This document shows, in pieces, positions 24,837-32,133 of a stretch of DNA of 64,000 bases; positions within the stretch are counted from its first letter, which is position 1, and the number at the start of each line of letters is the position of its first letter. Below the pieces are notes generated by a model that was not told where the DNA came from, ran no database searches, and saw only the letters and a list, made by a program, of their open reading frames with translations. The DNA is from Anaerolineaceae bacterium. GTDB taxonomy: Bacteria; Chloroflexota; Anaerolineae; Aggregatilineales; Phototrophicaceae. A program made the position numbers and the translations under genes. Location of the stretch: positions 1-64,000 of the forward strand of contig WGMX01000040.1 of the NCBI GenBank assembly GCA_016124855.1. The letters run 5' to 3'.

Positions 24837-25781
24837 TTACGTGGCCGATTCGGCGGGCGTGTCTCGCTCAATGGTAGTGGTGATATGATCACTGCGGAGT
24901 GACTTCCAGAATGTTCCCGACAGCGCAGACCATCCGGCGGCAGGAATACTGATTAATCCGAAAAAGGATCGGCTAATAACCGGTAGAATTTTCTTCCGTT
25001 TTAAATTCCATATGATGGACGCTAAATAGAAGCGTGTTACCCGACCGCGCCAATAACTTGTTTTTGCTGAATCTACGAGACGTTGAAAGACTCCCGGCTC
25101 ATTGAGAATGAGTTCACGTGTACGCAAACTGGATGCGACTGATTGGCTGGAGTCGGAGGACGTTTTCCAATTTGGCCCGCGTAAAATGAAGGCCAGTGGT
25201 TTTGAAAGACCTGCGAAATCGCCGCGCAACCCCATGCGACGGCACAAGTCCAAATCTTCAGAAACTTTCATCGAATGGTTAAAACCGCCGACTTCGAAGA
25301 AAGCTTTTGCGCTGATGAGCGATGATTGCAATGGAATCCATTCGCCCGACATGGCCTGTACGAAGCCGTTGCCTTGCGCGCCGGAAAATAACTCGATTTG
25401 TTTGTGATTGCGTTCGTCCAAAAGCACAGCGCCGCTATATAACCACACTGCTTGCGGAAATTTAAGTGTAAATCGGTACATTTCGTCCAAAAAATTCGGT
25501 TCTACCCAATCATCATCATCCAAAAAATGGAAGTAAGTTCCTTGTCCAAGGGCAGCGCCAGTGTTGCGTGCGACTGAGCGTTCGCGTTTGTTAGTTGTAA
25601 TGACCTTCACGCACGGGGATTTCTGCCATTCTGCTTCTGGAAGTGGCACACCCGAATCGTTGACAACGATGACTTCAAAATCGCCTGCCGTGAACTGTTG
25701 ATTTAGAACGCTCAAGACAGATTTTTCTAATGTGTCACGACCTATTGTAGGAATAATTGTGGTGCAGAACATATCAGACAA
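24837..25781 (-). CDS. Family 2 glycosyltransferase
   Basis: The 314-residue GT-A-fold enzyme uses a nucleotide-sugar donor. Visible features are the N-terminal Ile-Ile-Pro-Thr-Ile-Gly-Arg strand, Val-Val-Asn-Asp-Ser (about 39-43), Ala-Arg-Asn-Thr-Gly, and the metal-binding Asp-Asp-Asp-Asp-Trp-Val (about 92-97). A later Ser-Glu-Asp-Leu-Asp-Leu-Cys-Arg-Arg contains the likely catalytic base. The C-terminal roughly 100 residues are basic with amphipathic or hydrophobic stretches, suggesting peripheral membrane attachment. It stands alone on the minus strand between the FecR operon and glutamine synthetase. Sugar and acceptor are unknown; an exopolysaccharide or surface glycan role is typical. 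Confidence 0.88.
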   Translation of the reverse strand: MSDMFCTTIIPTIGRDTLEKSVLSVLNQQFTAGDFEVIVVNDSGVPLPEAEWQKSPCVKVITTNKRERSVARNTGAALGQGTYFHFLDDDDWVEPNFLDEMYRFTLKFPQAVWLYSGAVLLDERNHKQIELFSGAQGNGFVQAMSGEWIPLQSSLISAKAFFEVGGFNHSMKVSEDLDLCRRMGLRGDFAGLSKPLAFILRGPNWKTSSDSSQSVASSLRTRELILNEPGVFQRLVDSAKTSYWRGRVTRFYLASIIWNLKRKKILPVISRSFFGLISIPAAGWSALSGTFWKSLRSDHITTTIERDTPAESAT

Positions 25782-26065
25782 TCTCCCCTAAAAGACGACT
25801 CTCAACTTAACGTATACAGAGGATAATCTAACAAAAAAATCCCAAATGACAATAGAATTTAATTAAGAATATCTGCTATTTGTATAAAATATACGGGCTG
25901 TACCTTGCTTCAACCTTACGAAATCCTACAGTATTCAGTTTTATGAGGGGATTGTAATTTGAATAAATTCTTGAGTACTCGACTGCGCAGCGTGTGTTCG
26001 CTTTTCGAGGATTGACTGGAGGTGGGCAGCGAAAATTGTGAAGTTGGCTGTTGAGTATTTAGAGA
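25782..26065. other. A+T-rich intergenic region, no gene seen
   Basis: About 280 bases upstream of the GT2 gene, with frequent stops in all frames. The first part (25800-25870) is A+T-rich and probably holds the GT2 promoter, but no convincing -35/-10 pair was found. Together with the two hairpins that follow it forms a 395-base gap before the end of glutamine synthetase. Confidence 0.5.
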
Positions 26066-26118
26066 AAAACCTCAACCAGTGATGTCGTTTGACGACTTAA
26101 TCGACTGGTTGAGGTTTT
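26066..26118. terminator. Long perfect hairpin downstream of glutamine synthetase
   Basis: AAAACCTCAACCAGT (26066-26080) pairs perfectly with ACTGGTTGAGGTTTT (26104-26118), a 15-bp stem. The loop can itself fold through GTCG (26084-26087) with CGAC (26093-26096). It is the second of two hairpins after the glutamine synthetase stop. The A/T flanks give a short T-run on both strands, so it can act in both directions. Confidence 0.75.
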
Positions 26119-26131
26119 CAAAAGTTAAGCC

Positions 26132-26161
26132 AATTACGATCCGATTTGTGGGATCGTAATT
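26132..26161 (-). terminator. First hairpin after glutamine synthetase
   Basis: AATTACGATCC (26132-26142) pairs perfectly with GGATCGTAATT (26151-26161) over 11 bp with an 8-base loop, 15 bases after the glutamine synthetase stop codon. In the minus-strand direction it is followed by GGCTTAACTTTTG, a poor T-run. With the longer hairpin after it, the pair probably forms the transcript end. Confidence 0.65.
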
Positions 26162-26176
26162 ATTGTTAACCGTTCC

Positions 26177-27601
26177 TTAGAATTCGTTCCACAGGCTCTG
26201 GTTATAAACTTCGTGATGGAACTGGATTTCCGACGGCTTAATCAGTGTACCGAGTTTGCGGGCGCAGCGGTCAGCCGAACCAGACTTCAGATCAGCAAAA
26301 CGGCTCTGAATTTCAGCACCGAGCAAATCGGCAGCATACTTGCTATTCTCAAAGTAGGTGATAGCGTCGTAGATGTTGTCAGGCAGAACGGGAATAACCT
26401 TGCTGTTCTTCTTAGTGCTGATCGGGCCTTCAAGACCGGTCTTAAGGAAGGAATACAGCGCCATGTAAGGGTTGGCATCCGGGGCAATCGAGCGCACTTC
26501 GACGCGAGCCGACTTTTCGTTACCGATCGGAATACGAACCATCGAACCGCGATCAATCGGTGAAGCCTTAATCTGGTTCGGGGCTTCGAAGTGAGGGTCA
26601 AGACGACGGTATGAGTTGACGCTGGGGTTAATAATCAAGCAGATGTCCAAGGCGCTGCTGAGAATGCGGTCAATGAATGACCATCCCATCTCTGATAGTC
26701 CTTCTTTGCCGTTGGCATCGTAGAACAGGTTCTTGCCCTTCTTGGAAACCGATAGATTGGTATGCATACCGCTGCCGTTAACGCCCGTAACAGGTTTTGG
26801 CAGGAAGCTGGCGGTCATGCCGAGGCTGTAAGCCACCTGACGGCAGATGAGCTTATAAAGAATAATCTGGTCAGCCGCAACCGAGGCTTCAGTGTACGAG
26901 TAGTTGATTTCAAACTGTGATGGTGCGACTTCAGGATGGTCTTTTTCATTGGCGAAACCGAGTGCCCGCTGAACTTCGGCCACAGTATCGATGAAGCTGC
27001 GGAGCGGATCGCCGGGCAGTGAATGGTAGTAACCGCCTTGGCTCAAGAATTCGAATTTGCCTGTCTTGGCATATTCCTGTTCGGCGTAACGACCTTGGAA
27101 CAAGAAACCTTCGATTTCGTTGGCCGCATTGGCGACAGTACCATCTTTTTCGTACAAACCGTTCAGATAATTCTTAAGGCGCGAACGCATATCGGCTTCG
27201 TAGGGTGAACCGTCGCGGTTAAGAACTTCACCGAAAACCAATACTTTGCCAGAACCGAACACATCCGACGGCAGTGAATAGAACGATGCCCAGTCAATGC
27301 CCAAGCGCAAGTCTGATTCGGACTGCTGCGAGAAACCACGAATGGACGAACCGTCGAAAGTCAGGTTGTCAGCCGACTTCAACAGAAATTTCTTGTCATA
27401 GTCGAGCATATGCAGACGGCCCTCAAGATCAGTGAAGCAGACCGTGACGGCTTTGATACTCTTTGTATCAGTCAGGTACTTCATACGCTTTTCTTGGATT
27501 TTGCCGGCAGCGACACGGTTCACACGGTCTTCTTTGGTGGCAATGTTCATTTCCTCAAGCTGAGCATAAGGAATTTCGAGGAATTCACGCAGTTCTGGCA
27601 T
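26177..27601 (-). CDS. glnA: Glutamine synthetase, type I
   Basis: Makes glutamine from glutamate, ammonia and ATP; a cytosolic dodecamer in this family. Conserved blocks are all present in 474 residues: Asp-Gly-Ser-Ser-Ile-Arg-Gly-Phe (83-90), Val-Asn-Gly-Ser-Gly-Met-His (274-280), Asn-Ser-Tyr-Arg-Arg-Leu (329-334), Arg-Gly-Ser-Met-Val-Arg-Ile-Pro (351-358) and Glu-Val-Arg-Ser-Ile-Ala-Pro-Asp-Ala-Asn-Pro-Tyr (368-379). I do not see the Asn-Leu-Tyr-Asp-Leu-Pro adenylylation site of the enterobacterial type, so regulation by adenylylation is unlikely. AAAGG precedes the ATG. It is monocistronic, with a long divergent region upstream and two terminators downstream. Confidence 0.96.
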   Translation of the reverse strand: MPELREFLEIPYAQLEEMNIATKEDRVNRVAAGKIQEKRMKYLTDTKSIKAVTVCFTDLEGRLHMLDYDKKFLLKSADNLTFDGSSIRGFSQQSESDLRLGIDWASFYSLPSDVFGSGKVLVFGEVLNRDGSPYEADMRSRLKNYLNGLYEKDGTVANAANEIEGFLFQGRYAEQEYAKTGKFEFLSQGGYYHSLPGDPLRSFIDTVAEVQRALGFANEKDHPEVAPSQFEINYSYTEASVAADQIILYKLICRQVAYSLGMTASFLPKPVTGVNGSGMHTNLSVSKKGKNLFYDANGKEGLSEMGWSFIDRILSSALDICLIINPSVNSYRRLDPHFEAPNQIKASPIDRGSMVRIPIGNEKSARVEVRSIAPDANPYMALYSFLKTGLEGPISTKKNSKVIPVLPDNIYDAITYFENSKYAADLLGAEIQSRFADLKSGSADRCARKLGTLIKPSEIQFHHEVYNQSLWNEF

Positions 27602-27951
27602 TTGTACGCACCTTTCGCAGGATTAAAGCGAGAAAAAGAAGGAAGGACACAGCGTGTGCTTTCCTCATATGACCCACTAGATAACTGACTCGTATCGTGA
27701 GAATATTCACACACGTTGGAATATTTGGTGATTATCGCTAAAGACTGACTTTTGAGCCTTGTACATTACTTCTGAAAGTTCATGCGTTTTATGTGTTTAG
27801 TCCGTACAAATGACCCGTTTATCAGCGATTTGGTATGTGGTTGTAGCCATTTTGAGGGTCAGAATCTGTGTAAAGTGCCAATAGATTCTTTGTGAGGGTT
27901 TTTGCTTGTACAATTATTGGTGAGATTATTTGTATGGGAGCATAGGCATTT
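27602..27951. other. Divergent control region between glnA and the TIR-UDG gene
   Basis: About 350 bases with no gene in any frame that looks real. It must hold promoters for both directions. The part next to the TIR gene (27890-27945) is A+T-rich with TTGTAC at 27906-27911, but no matching -10 at proper distance could be fixed. No long inverted repeat was seen. Confidence 0.5.
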
Positions 27952-29046
27952 ATGACTCGCATTTTCATCAATTATCGCAGGCAGGACAGCGAAGGTTATG
28001 TCGGTCGTTTATATGACCATCTTGTGCAGCATTTTGAGCCACAGGATATTTTTATGGATGTGGATAGTATTCCGCCGGGTGCAGATTTTGTCGATACCTT
28101 AGAAGAAGCTGTTTCTAACTGCGATGTACTAATCGCGATGGTCGGCCCACAGTGGATTGATATCAAAGATGATGGTGGCGAAAGACGCTTGGAGCAATGG
28201 AATGATTTTGTGCGTATTGAGATTGCCAGCGCCCTAAAACAGAAAAAAGTTGTCATTCCTGTGTTGGTTGGTCGGGCAAGGATGCCGGTGCCATCCGACT
28301 TACCAGAAGATTTGCTGCCGTTTGCCCGTCGCAACGCTTTGGAACTTAGCCAGCAGCATTTTGCCCAAGACGTAAAAAAATTAGTCAAGGTCATTCAAGA
28401 TGCTGTCCCGACCAAGCAAAGCAATAAGGCCAAGCCTGATTCTGAAACATTCGTGCGTAAAGAGGCGGCGCTCAAATTGGTGCGTGCGGATTTAGTTGGA
28501 GCAACTGAATCGCCGCTGTACAAATTCCGTATCGAAAACCGGCTGTTTCCCGTTATCGGTGAGGGCAATCCTGACGCAAACATCATTTTTATTGGTCAAT
28601 CCCCAGGAAAGAACGAGGCGGAAGTCGGCAGGCCATTTATTGGGCCGTCCGGGGAAATCTTGGCTGAAATGTTAAAGAGTATCAATCTCAAACGTGAAGA
28701 TGTGTATGTGACCAACATCGTCCTCGATTCTCCTCCAACCAAGCGTGACCCTACGCCTGAAGAGATCACTTTTTATGAGCCGTTCGTCGACCGGATTATC
28801 GACACTATTCAGCCAGTTGTGATCGCCACCTTGGGACGTTTTGCCATGCAATATATCTTGAAGCGGCTGGATTTGCCAGAAAAGCGCCAGACCATAAGCC
28901 AACTTCACGGCAAGCTGATTAAGACCCGGATGCAATATGGTGAAATTCATATCGTCCCATTGTATCATCCGGCAGTGGTGCTATACAGCGCCAGCCAAAA
29001 GGCAACGCTTCAGAAAGATTTCGAAAAGCTGAAACTGTTTATTTAG
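27952..29046 (+). CDS. TIR domain fused to a cysteine-less uracil-DNA-glycosylase-like domain
   Basis: Residues 1-150 are a bacterial TIR domain: Ile-Phe-Ile-Asn-Tyr-Arg-Arg (4-10), Phe-Met-Asp-Val-Asp (34-38), and Phe-Val-Arg-Ile-Glu-Ile (86-91), with Glu90 at the place of the NADase glutamate. After a short linker, residues about 198-364 align with family 4-type uracil-DNA glycosylases: Gly-Glu-Gly-Asn-Pro-Asp-Ala-Asn (203-210), Gly-Gln-Ser-Pro-Gly (215-219, family 4 usually Gly-Glu-x-Pro-Gly), Gly-Arg-Pro-Phe-Ile-Gly (226-231), Thr-Asn-Ile-Val (254-257), Lys-Arg-Asp-Pro-Thr-Pro-Glu-Glu (264-271) and Tyr-His-Pro-Ala (338-341). All four iron-sulfur cysteines of that family are absent; the only cysteine is Cys57 in the TIR half. 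A nucleic-acid-sensing NAD-degrading defence effector is the leading idea. Two metabolic-type genes follow. Confidence 0.85.
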   Translation: MTRIFINYRRQDSEGYVGRLYDHLVQHFEPQDIFMDVDSIPPGADFVDTLEEAVSNCDVLIAMVGPQWIDIKDDGGERRLEQWNDFVRIEIASALKQKKVVIPVLVGRARMPVPSDLPEDLLPFARRNALELSQQHFAQDVKKLVKVIQDAVPTKQSNKAKPDSETFVRKEAALKLVRADLVGATESPLYKFRIENRLFPVIGEGNPDANIIFIGQSPGKNEAEVGRPFIGPSGEILAEMLKSINLKREDVYVTNIVLDSPPTKRDPTPEEITFYEPFVDRIIDTIQPVVIATLGRFAMQYILKRLDLPEKRQTISQLHGKLIKTRMQYGEIHIVPLYHPAVVLYSASQKATLQKDFEKLKLFI

Positions 29047-29076
29047 CCGATTTTCGCCAAACCATAAAGGTTGAGT

Positions 29077-29985
29077 ATGCCCACTGCTGCACTCCCTAAG
29101 AAACTCATGGTTATCATCAATCCGGCAGCAGGTATTGATCGTCCCATCCTCGGTTTGTTAAATGCGGCGATGACGCGAGCAGGGATTCATTGGGATGTGC
29201 GGATTACCCATAAAGCGAATGATGCCCGCCGATTAGCGAGGCGCGCTGCAAAATCCGGCTGGGACATGGTTGCAGCTCACGGCGGTGATGGTACAGTCAT
29301 GGAAGTGGCTGATGGGCTGCGAGGAACAGGCGTGCCTATGGCAATTTTTCCCGGCGGTACAGGCAATGCCATGTCCGGCGAATTGGGCATACCCATCGAT
29401 CTTTTTGCAGCTGTCAGCCTGATAACCAGTGGATTATATGACGTTCGCACGATTGATATGGCGCAGGCTGGAAACCAATCTTTCTTACTGCGGGTTGGCA
29501 TCGGCTTTGAGGCCAATATGACCAAAATTGATCAGGAGTTGAAAAACCGTTTTGGCGTTTTGGCTTACGCCTTTAATGCCTTTAGTGAGCTTCGAACTCT
29601 GCTACCGGCACGGTACAAAATCACAGTTGATGGCAAGGTCGAGGAAGTCGAAGGGGTAAGCTGCATGGTGGCCAATTCTGGTAACGTGTCTACAGGCGGG
29701 CTGAAACTGTCGCAGAAAATCGACGTGGCCGATGGCCTTATTGATGTGGTGGTATTCACACACGCTAACTTGAGTACACTGGTGAATATTACCGCTGCTT
29801 TGTTGACAGGTGCGGACTCGACAGAACAAGCGCAACTATTTCACCGGCAGGGAAAAGAGATCATCGTAAAAGCTGATCCGCCTCAGTCGATTTCGATTGA
29901 CGGGGAACAAATCAAACCGCAAACGATAACAGCGCAGGTGCTGCCCCAATCCGTAAAAGTAGTTGTACCAAAGAAAGTGATTTAA
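29077..29985 (+). CDS. Diacylglycerol/sphingosine kinase-family lipid kinase
   Basis: The 302-residue cytosolic or membrane-associated kinase belongs to the DAGK catalytic fold, like YegS, DgkB and LCB5. It has Ile-Ile-Asn-Pro-Ala-Ala-Gly near the N-terminus, the nucleotide loop Gly-Gly-Asp-Gly-Thr-Val (about 69-74), Phe-Pro-Gly-Gly-Thr-Gly-Asn (about 90-96) and a C-terminal beta-sandwich with Ile-Ser-Ile-Asp-Gly-Glu. It probably phosphorylates a lipid with ATP. The open frame begins at a TTG (29071), but AAAGG six bases before the ATG at 29077 favours the latter. It starts 30 bases after the TIR-UDG gene and its TAA overlaps the ATG of the phosphatase gene, so the three genes are probably one transcript. 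Confidence 0.88.
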   Translation: MPTAALPKKLMVIINPAAGIDRPILGLLNAAMTRAGIHWDVRITHKANDARRLARRAAKSGWDMVAAHGGDGTVMEVADGLRGTGVPMAIFPGGTGNAMSGELGIPIDLFAAVSLITSGLYDVRTIDMAQAGNQSFLLRVGIGFEANMTKIDQELKNRFGVLAYAFNAFSELRTLLPARYKITVDGKVEEVEGVSCMVANSGNVSTGGLKLSQKIDVADGLIDVVVFTHANLSTLVNITAALLTGADSTEQAQLFHRQGKEIIVKADPPQSISIDGEQIKPQTITAQVLPQSVKVVVPKKVI

Positions 29986-30614
29986 TGACAGTTCCACAAC
30001 CTATCCATGATTCTGAAGTTCATCTTGAACGGAAATCCCTGTTACGCGATCTTTGGAAACAATTCACCAGCCTACAATATGGATTGTTTCTGCAAGGGCC
30101 GAGGGTTGTCATCAGCGGCTTGTGGGATTTTGTGGTGCGAGCGCTCACAGGCGCGCCGATGATACGTTTTAGTCAAGTAACACCGCAAATTATTGTTGCC
30201 GGTCAATATCAAAGCCGTGGATGGGCTGTTTTGCAAAAACGGGGAGTCACCGCATCTATCAATATGCGTTCAGAGTTTGATGATGAAGCGGCAGGCATTG
30301 CGCCGTCGCGTCATTTGCGGTTGGTCGTGGAAGATAATACACCGCCCACACTTGATCAACTTCGGCGCGGCACCGAGTTTATAAAAAGTGAAATTGAGCG
30401 CGGCGGCAAAGTCTATATTCACTGTGCGGCGGGTATTGGGCGAGCGCCAACAATGGCGGCGGCCTATCTGGTTGATGCCGGTTTGTCACCAGCGCAGGCG
30501 TGGAAACAAATCAAGCGTGTACGTCCCTTTGTCCGTCCTACACCCGGTCAGGAAGCCCAAATCAACGCATTGTTTGAAGGGCTAAAAACGCAGAATTCCG
30601 CTGTGAACAGCTAA
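29985..30614 (+). CDS. Dual-specificity/PTP-like phosphatase
   Basis: The 209-residue protein has an N-terminal amphipathic or hydrophobic stretch (about 20-60) and a dual-specificity-type phosphatase domain (about 60-200). The P-loop His-Cys-Ala-Ala-Gly-Ile-Gly-Arg-Ala-Pro (about 145-154) gives the nucleophilic cysteine and the phosphate-binding arginine. An upstream Glu-Asp-Asn-Thr-Pro-Pro loop holds the candidate general acid. Start and the kinase stop overlap (TAATG), so translation is coupled. Relatives include protein tyrosine phosphatases and phosphatidylglycerophosphate phosphatases of the PTPMT1 type. Next to a lipid kinase, a phospholipid substrate is plausible. It ends four bases into the convergent gene. 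Confidence 0.87.
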   Translation: MTVPQPIHDSEVHLERKSLLRDLWKQFTSLQYGLFLQGPRVVISGLWDFVVRALTGAPMIRFSQVTPQIIVAGQYQSRGWAVLQKRGVTASINMRSEFDDEAAGIAPSRHLRLVVEDNTPPTLDQLRRGTEFIKSEIERGGKVYIHCAAGIGRAPTMAAAYLVDAGLSPAQAWKQIKRVRPFVRPTPGQEAQINALFEGLKTQNSAVNS

Positions 30615-30949
30615 GTTTGGTCATTGTGTCGTTTGACGTCGGGCAAACCTAAATCGTCCATTCCCAACCAAGTGATTGTCTTCTGCTGGTCTTTGGCAAA
30701 GACGCGCAAATAAGCTTTGATGACTGGTAAGCTGTCAGTTAATGCTTGAATCGAGTCGAATCCCCAAACGCCGCGTACTTTTTCATCACCCACTCCGATT
30801 ATTTGAAACGGGCTGCACCAAGGGAATGGTGGCTCTGTATCCCGATAAGCTTTACCGATCAGCAGCTTAACAAGGCCGATATTTCCATCGCTGTCTGTGG
30901 TTTCAAACTCCCGTTCGAGAACGACTTCGCCAAGTTGATATTCGCGCAT
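30611..30949 (-). CDS. Small conserved protein resembling DUF6968
   Basis: A 112-residue soluble protein with no signal or membrane segment. A beta-rich N-terminal half (Gly-Lys-Ala-Tyr, Trp-Cys-Ser-Pro-Phe-Gln-Ile-Ile-Gly-Val-Gly-Asp) is followed by a helix with Gly-Phe-Asp-Ser-Ile-Gln-Ala-Leu, the wording I associate with DUF6968-type proteins. Function unknown. It begins six bases after the phosphofructokinase stop, so it is the second gene of that transcript. Its last four bases overlap the end of the convergent phosphatase gene. Confidence 0.7.
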   Translation of the reverse strand: MREYQLGEVVLEREFETTDSDGNIGLVKLLIGKAYRDTEPPFPWCSPFQIIGVGDEKVRGVWGFDSIQALTDSLPVIKAYLRVFAKDQQKTITWLGMDDLGLPDVKRHNDQT

Positions 30950-30955
30950 GATGTT

Positions 30956-31915
30956 TCATCCAGCTTGTACGCCGTTGAGGGTTTCATACAACATCCGGTC
31001 AGGTGAAATGGTTGTCTCGAAAGCGAGACTTTCTTGCAAATGAACACGTCCATTTTCAACGACGGTTACGCCAGTTGTAACGCCATCTTTCAATGCGGTG
31101 AAGGCCATATGCGCCATGTCTGCCGCTAACACGCGGTCGCGGTGTGAAACCATTCCACCACGCTGCGCATGACCAAGTCGTACATCGCGCACCCGCGTCC
31201 CTGTCCATTTAGGAATGTCATCGGCCAATGTGCGAGCGCCACGACTGCCTTCACAGGTGACGACCAATGCGTAACTGTTGGATTTGAGCGCTGATATGAT
31301 TCGTTCCGCTAACCAAGTATCCTCATACTCATATTCCGGCAGGATAACGGCGTGTGCACCTGAACCCTGCGCTACCGCTAGTGCCAAATTTCCACATGAG
31401 CCGCCGAGTGTTTCCACTAAAAAAATGCGCCCACGCAGCGCATGAGCGGTTGCCATCACTCCATCAATCGCATGGTAAGCAAAGTTACAGGCCGAATCGA
31501 ATCCCAATGTCAAATCTGTGCCGGGAACATCGTTATCAATAGTCGTCGGTATACCGATGCAGGCTATTCCCCAACTTTTGAGCAGCGGCGGAATGTAGCG
31601 CAGTGTACCGTTGCCGCCGAATAGGATGATATGATCAACATTGTTTGCCTTCAAAACGGCTTTGATTTGCTCATCTGCGTAACTCTGGTTCAAAACCGGA
31701 TCACGACTGGACGCGATGATGGAGCCGCCGCGTCCCATCCAAGGAATCAGTTGCTCGGCTTGCAGTGTGACGATTTGACCGTTGAGAAGGCCGGGGAAAC
31801 CGCCATCTGCTCCAACAACAGTATCCCCGTTTTGAGCCGCAGCGCGTACATAATGAGCAAGTACGTTGTTGATACCGGGGGCATCACCGCCGCTAACGAC
31901 AAATAGGGTGCGCAT
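30956..31915 (-). CDS. pfkA: 6-phosphofructokinase
   Basis: Glycolytic kinase converting fructose 6-phosphate to fructose 1,6-bisphosphate. Motifs in 319 residues: Gly-Gly-Asp-Ala-Pro-Gly (9-14), Gly-Gly-Asn-Gly-Thr-Leu-Arg (100-106), Gly-Ile-Pro-Thr-Thr-Ile-Asp-Asn-Asp (121-129) with the catalytic aspartates, and Glu-Thr-Leu-Gly-Gly-Ser-Cys-Gly (about 168-175). Glycine after the asparagine in the first loop favours ATP over pyrophosphate. The residue before Thr-Ile-Asp-Asn-Asp, typically glycine in ATP enzymes and lysine in pyrophosphate enzymes, is threonine here, so donor choice is not certain. AAAGG precedes the ATG. DUF6968-like gene follows in the same transcript. Confidence 0.92.
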   Translation of the reverse strand: MRTLFVVSGGDAPGINNVLAHYVRAAAQNGDTVVGADGGFPGLLNGQIVTLQAEQLIPWMGRGGSIIASSRDPVLNQSYADEQIKAVLKANNVDHIILFGGNGTLRYIPPLLKSWGIACIGIPTTIDNDVPGTDLTLGFDSACNFAYHAIDGVMATAHALRGRIFLVETLGGSCGNLALAVAQGSGAHAVILPEYEYEDTWLAERIISALKSNSYALVVTCEGSRGARTLADDIPKWTGTRVRDVRLGHAQRGGMVSHRDRVLAADMAHMAFTALKDGVTTGVTVVENGRVHLQESLAFETTISPDRMLYETLNGVQAG

Positions 31916-32085
31916 ATATGACCTTTTGTTATATATTATGGAAAGAAATTTCAGTGGCGATTGATTTAACTTGCAGTGATCAAAAACTAACTATAACCTT
32001 TTTTGATGCCTGCTGAAACGTTGAGATGGAGTAGTCAATTTCGCGGGGTTGCACGAACTAAGGCTTCCCGTTATTCTGATTATCC

Positions 32086-32111
32086 AACACGCCATCTGTT
32101 AACAGCGTGTT
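32086..32111. promoter_or_regulatory. Nested inverted repeat upstream of the sugar kinase
   Basis: AACACGC (32086-32092) and GCGTGTT (32105-32111) are perfect inverted arms around an inner palindrome TGTTAACA (32097-32104). The element lies just upstream of the PfkB kinase start, in the position of an operator. No regulator gene is adjacent. It could also be a hairpin in the leader RNA. Confidence 0.4.
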
Positions 32112-32133
32112 GCACATGTCTGGAAAAATATTT

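Noticed and set aside
27952..29046. Possible joining of two separate genes (TIR and UDG) by sequence error
   Set aside because: The frame is continuous, the linker (about 151-197) is charged and natural, and no internal start with a ribosome-binding site was found before the UDG part.
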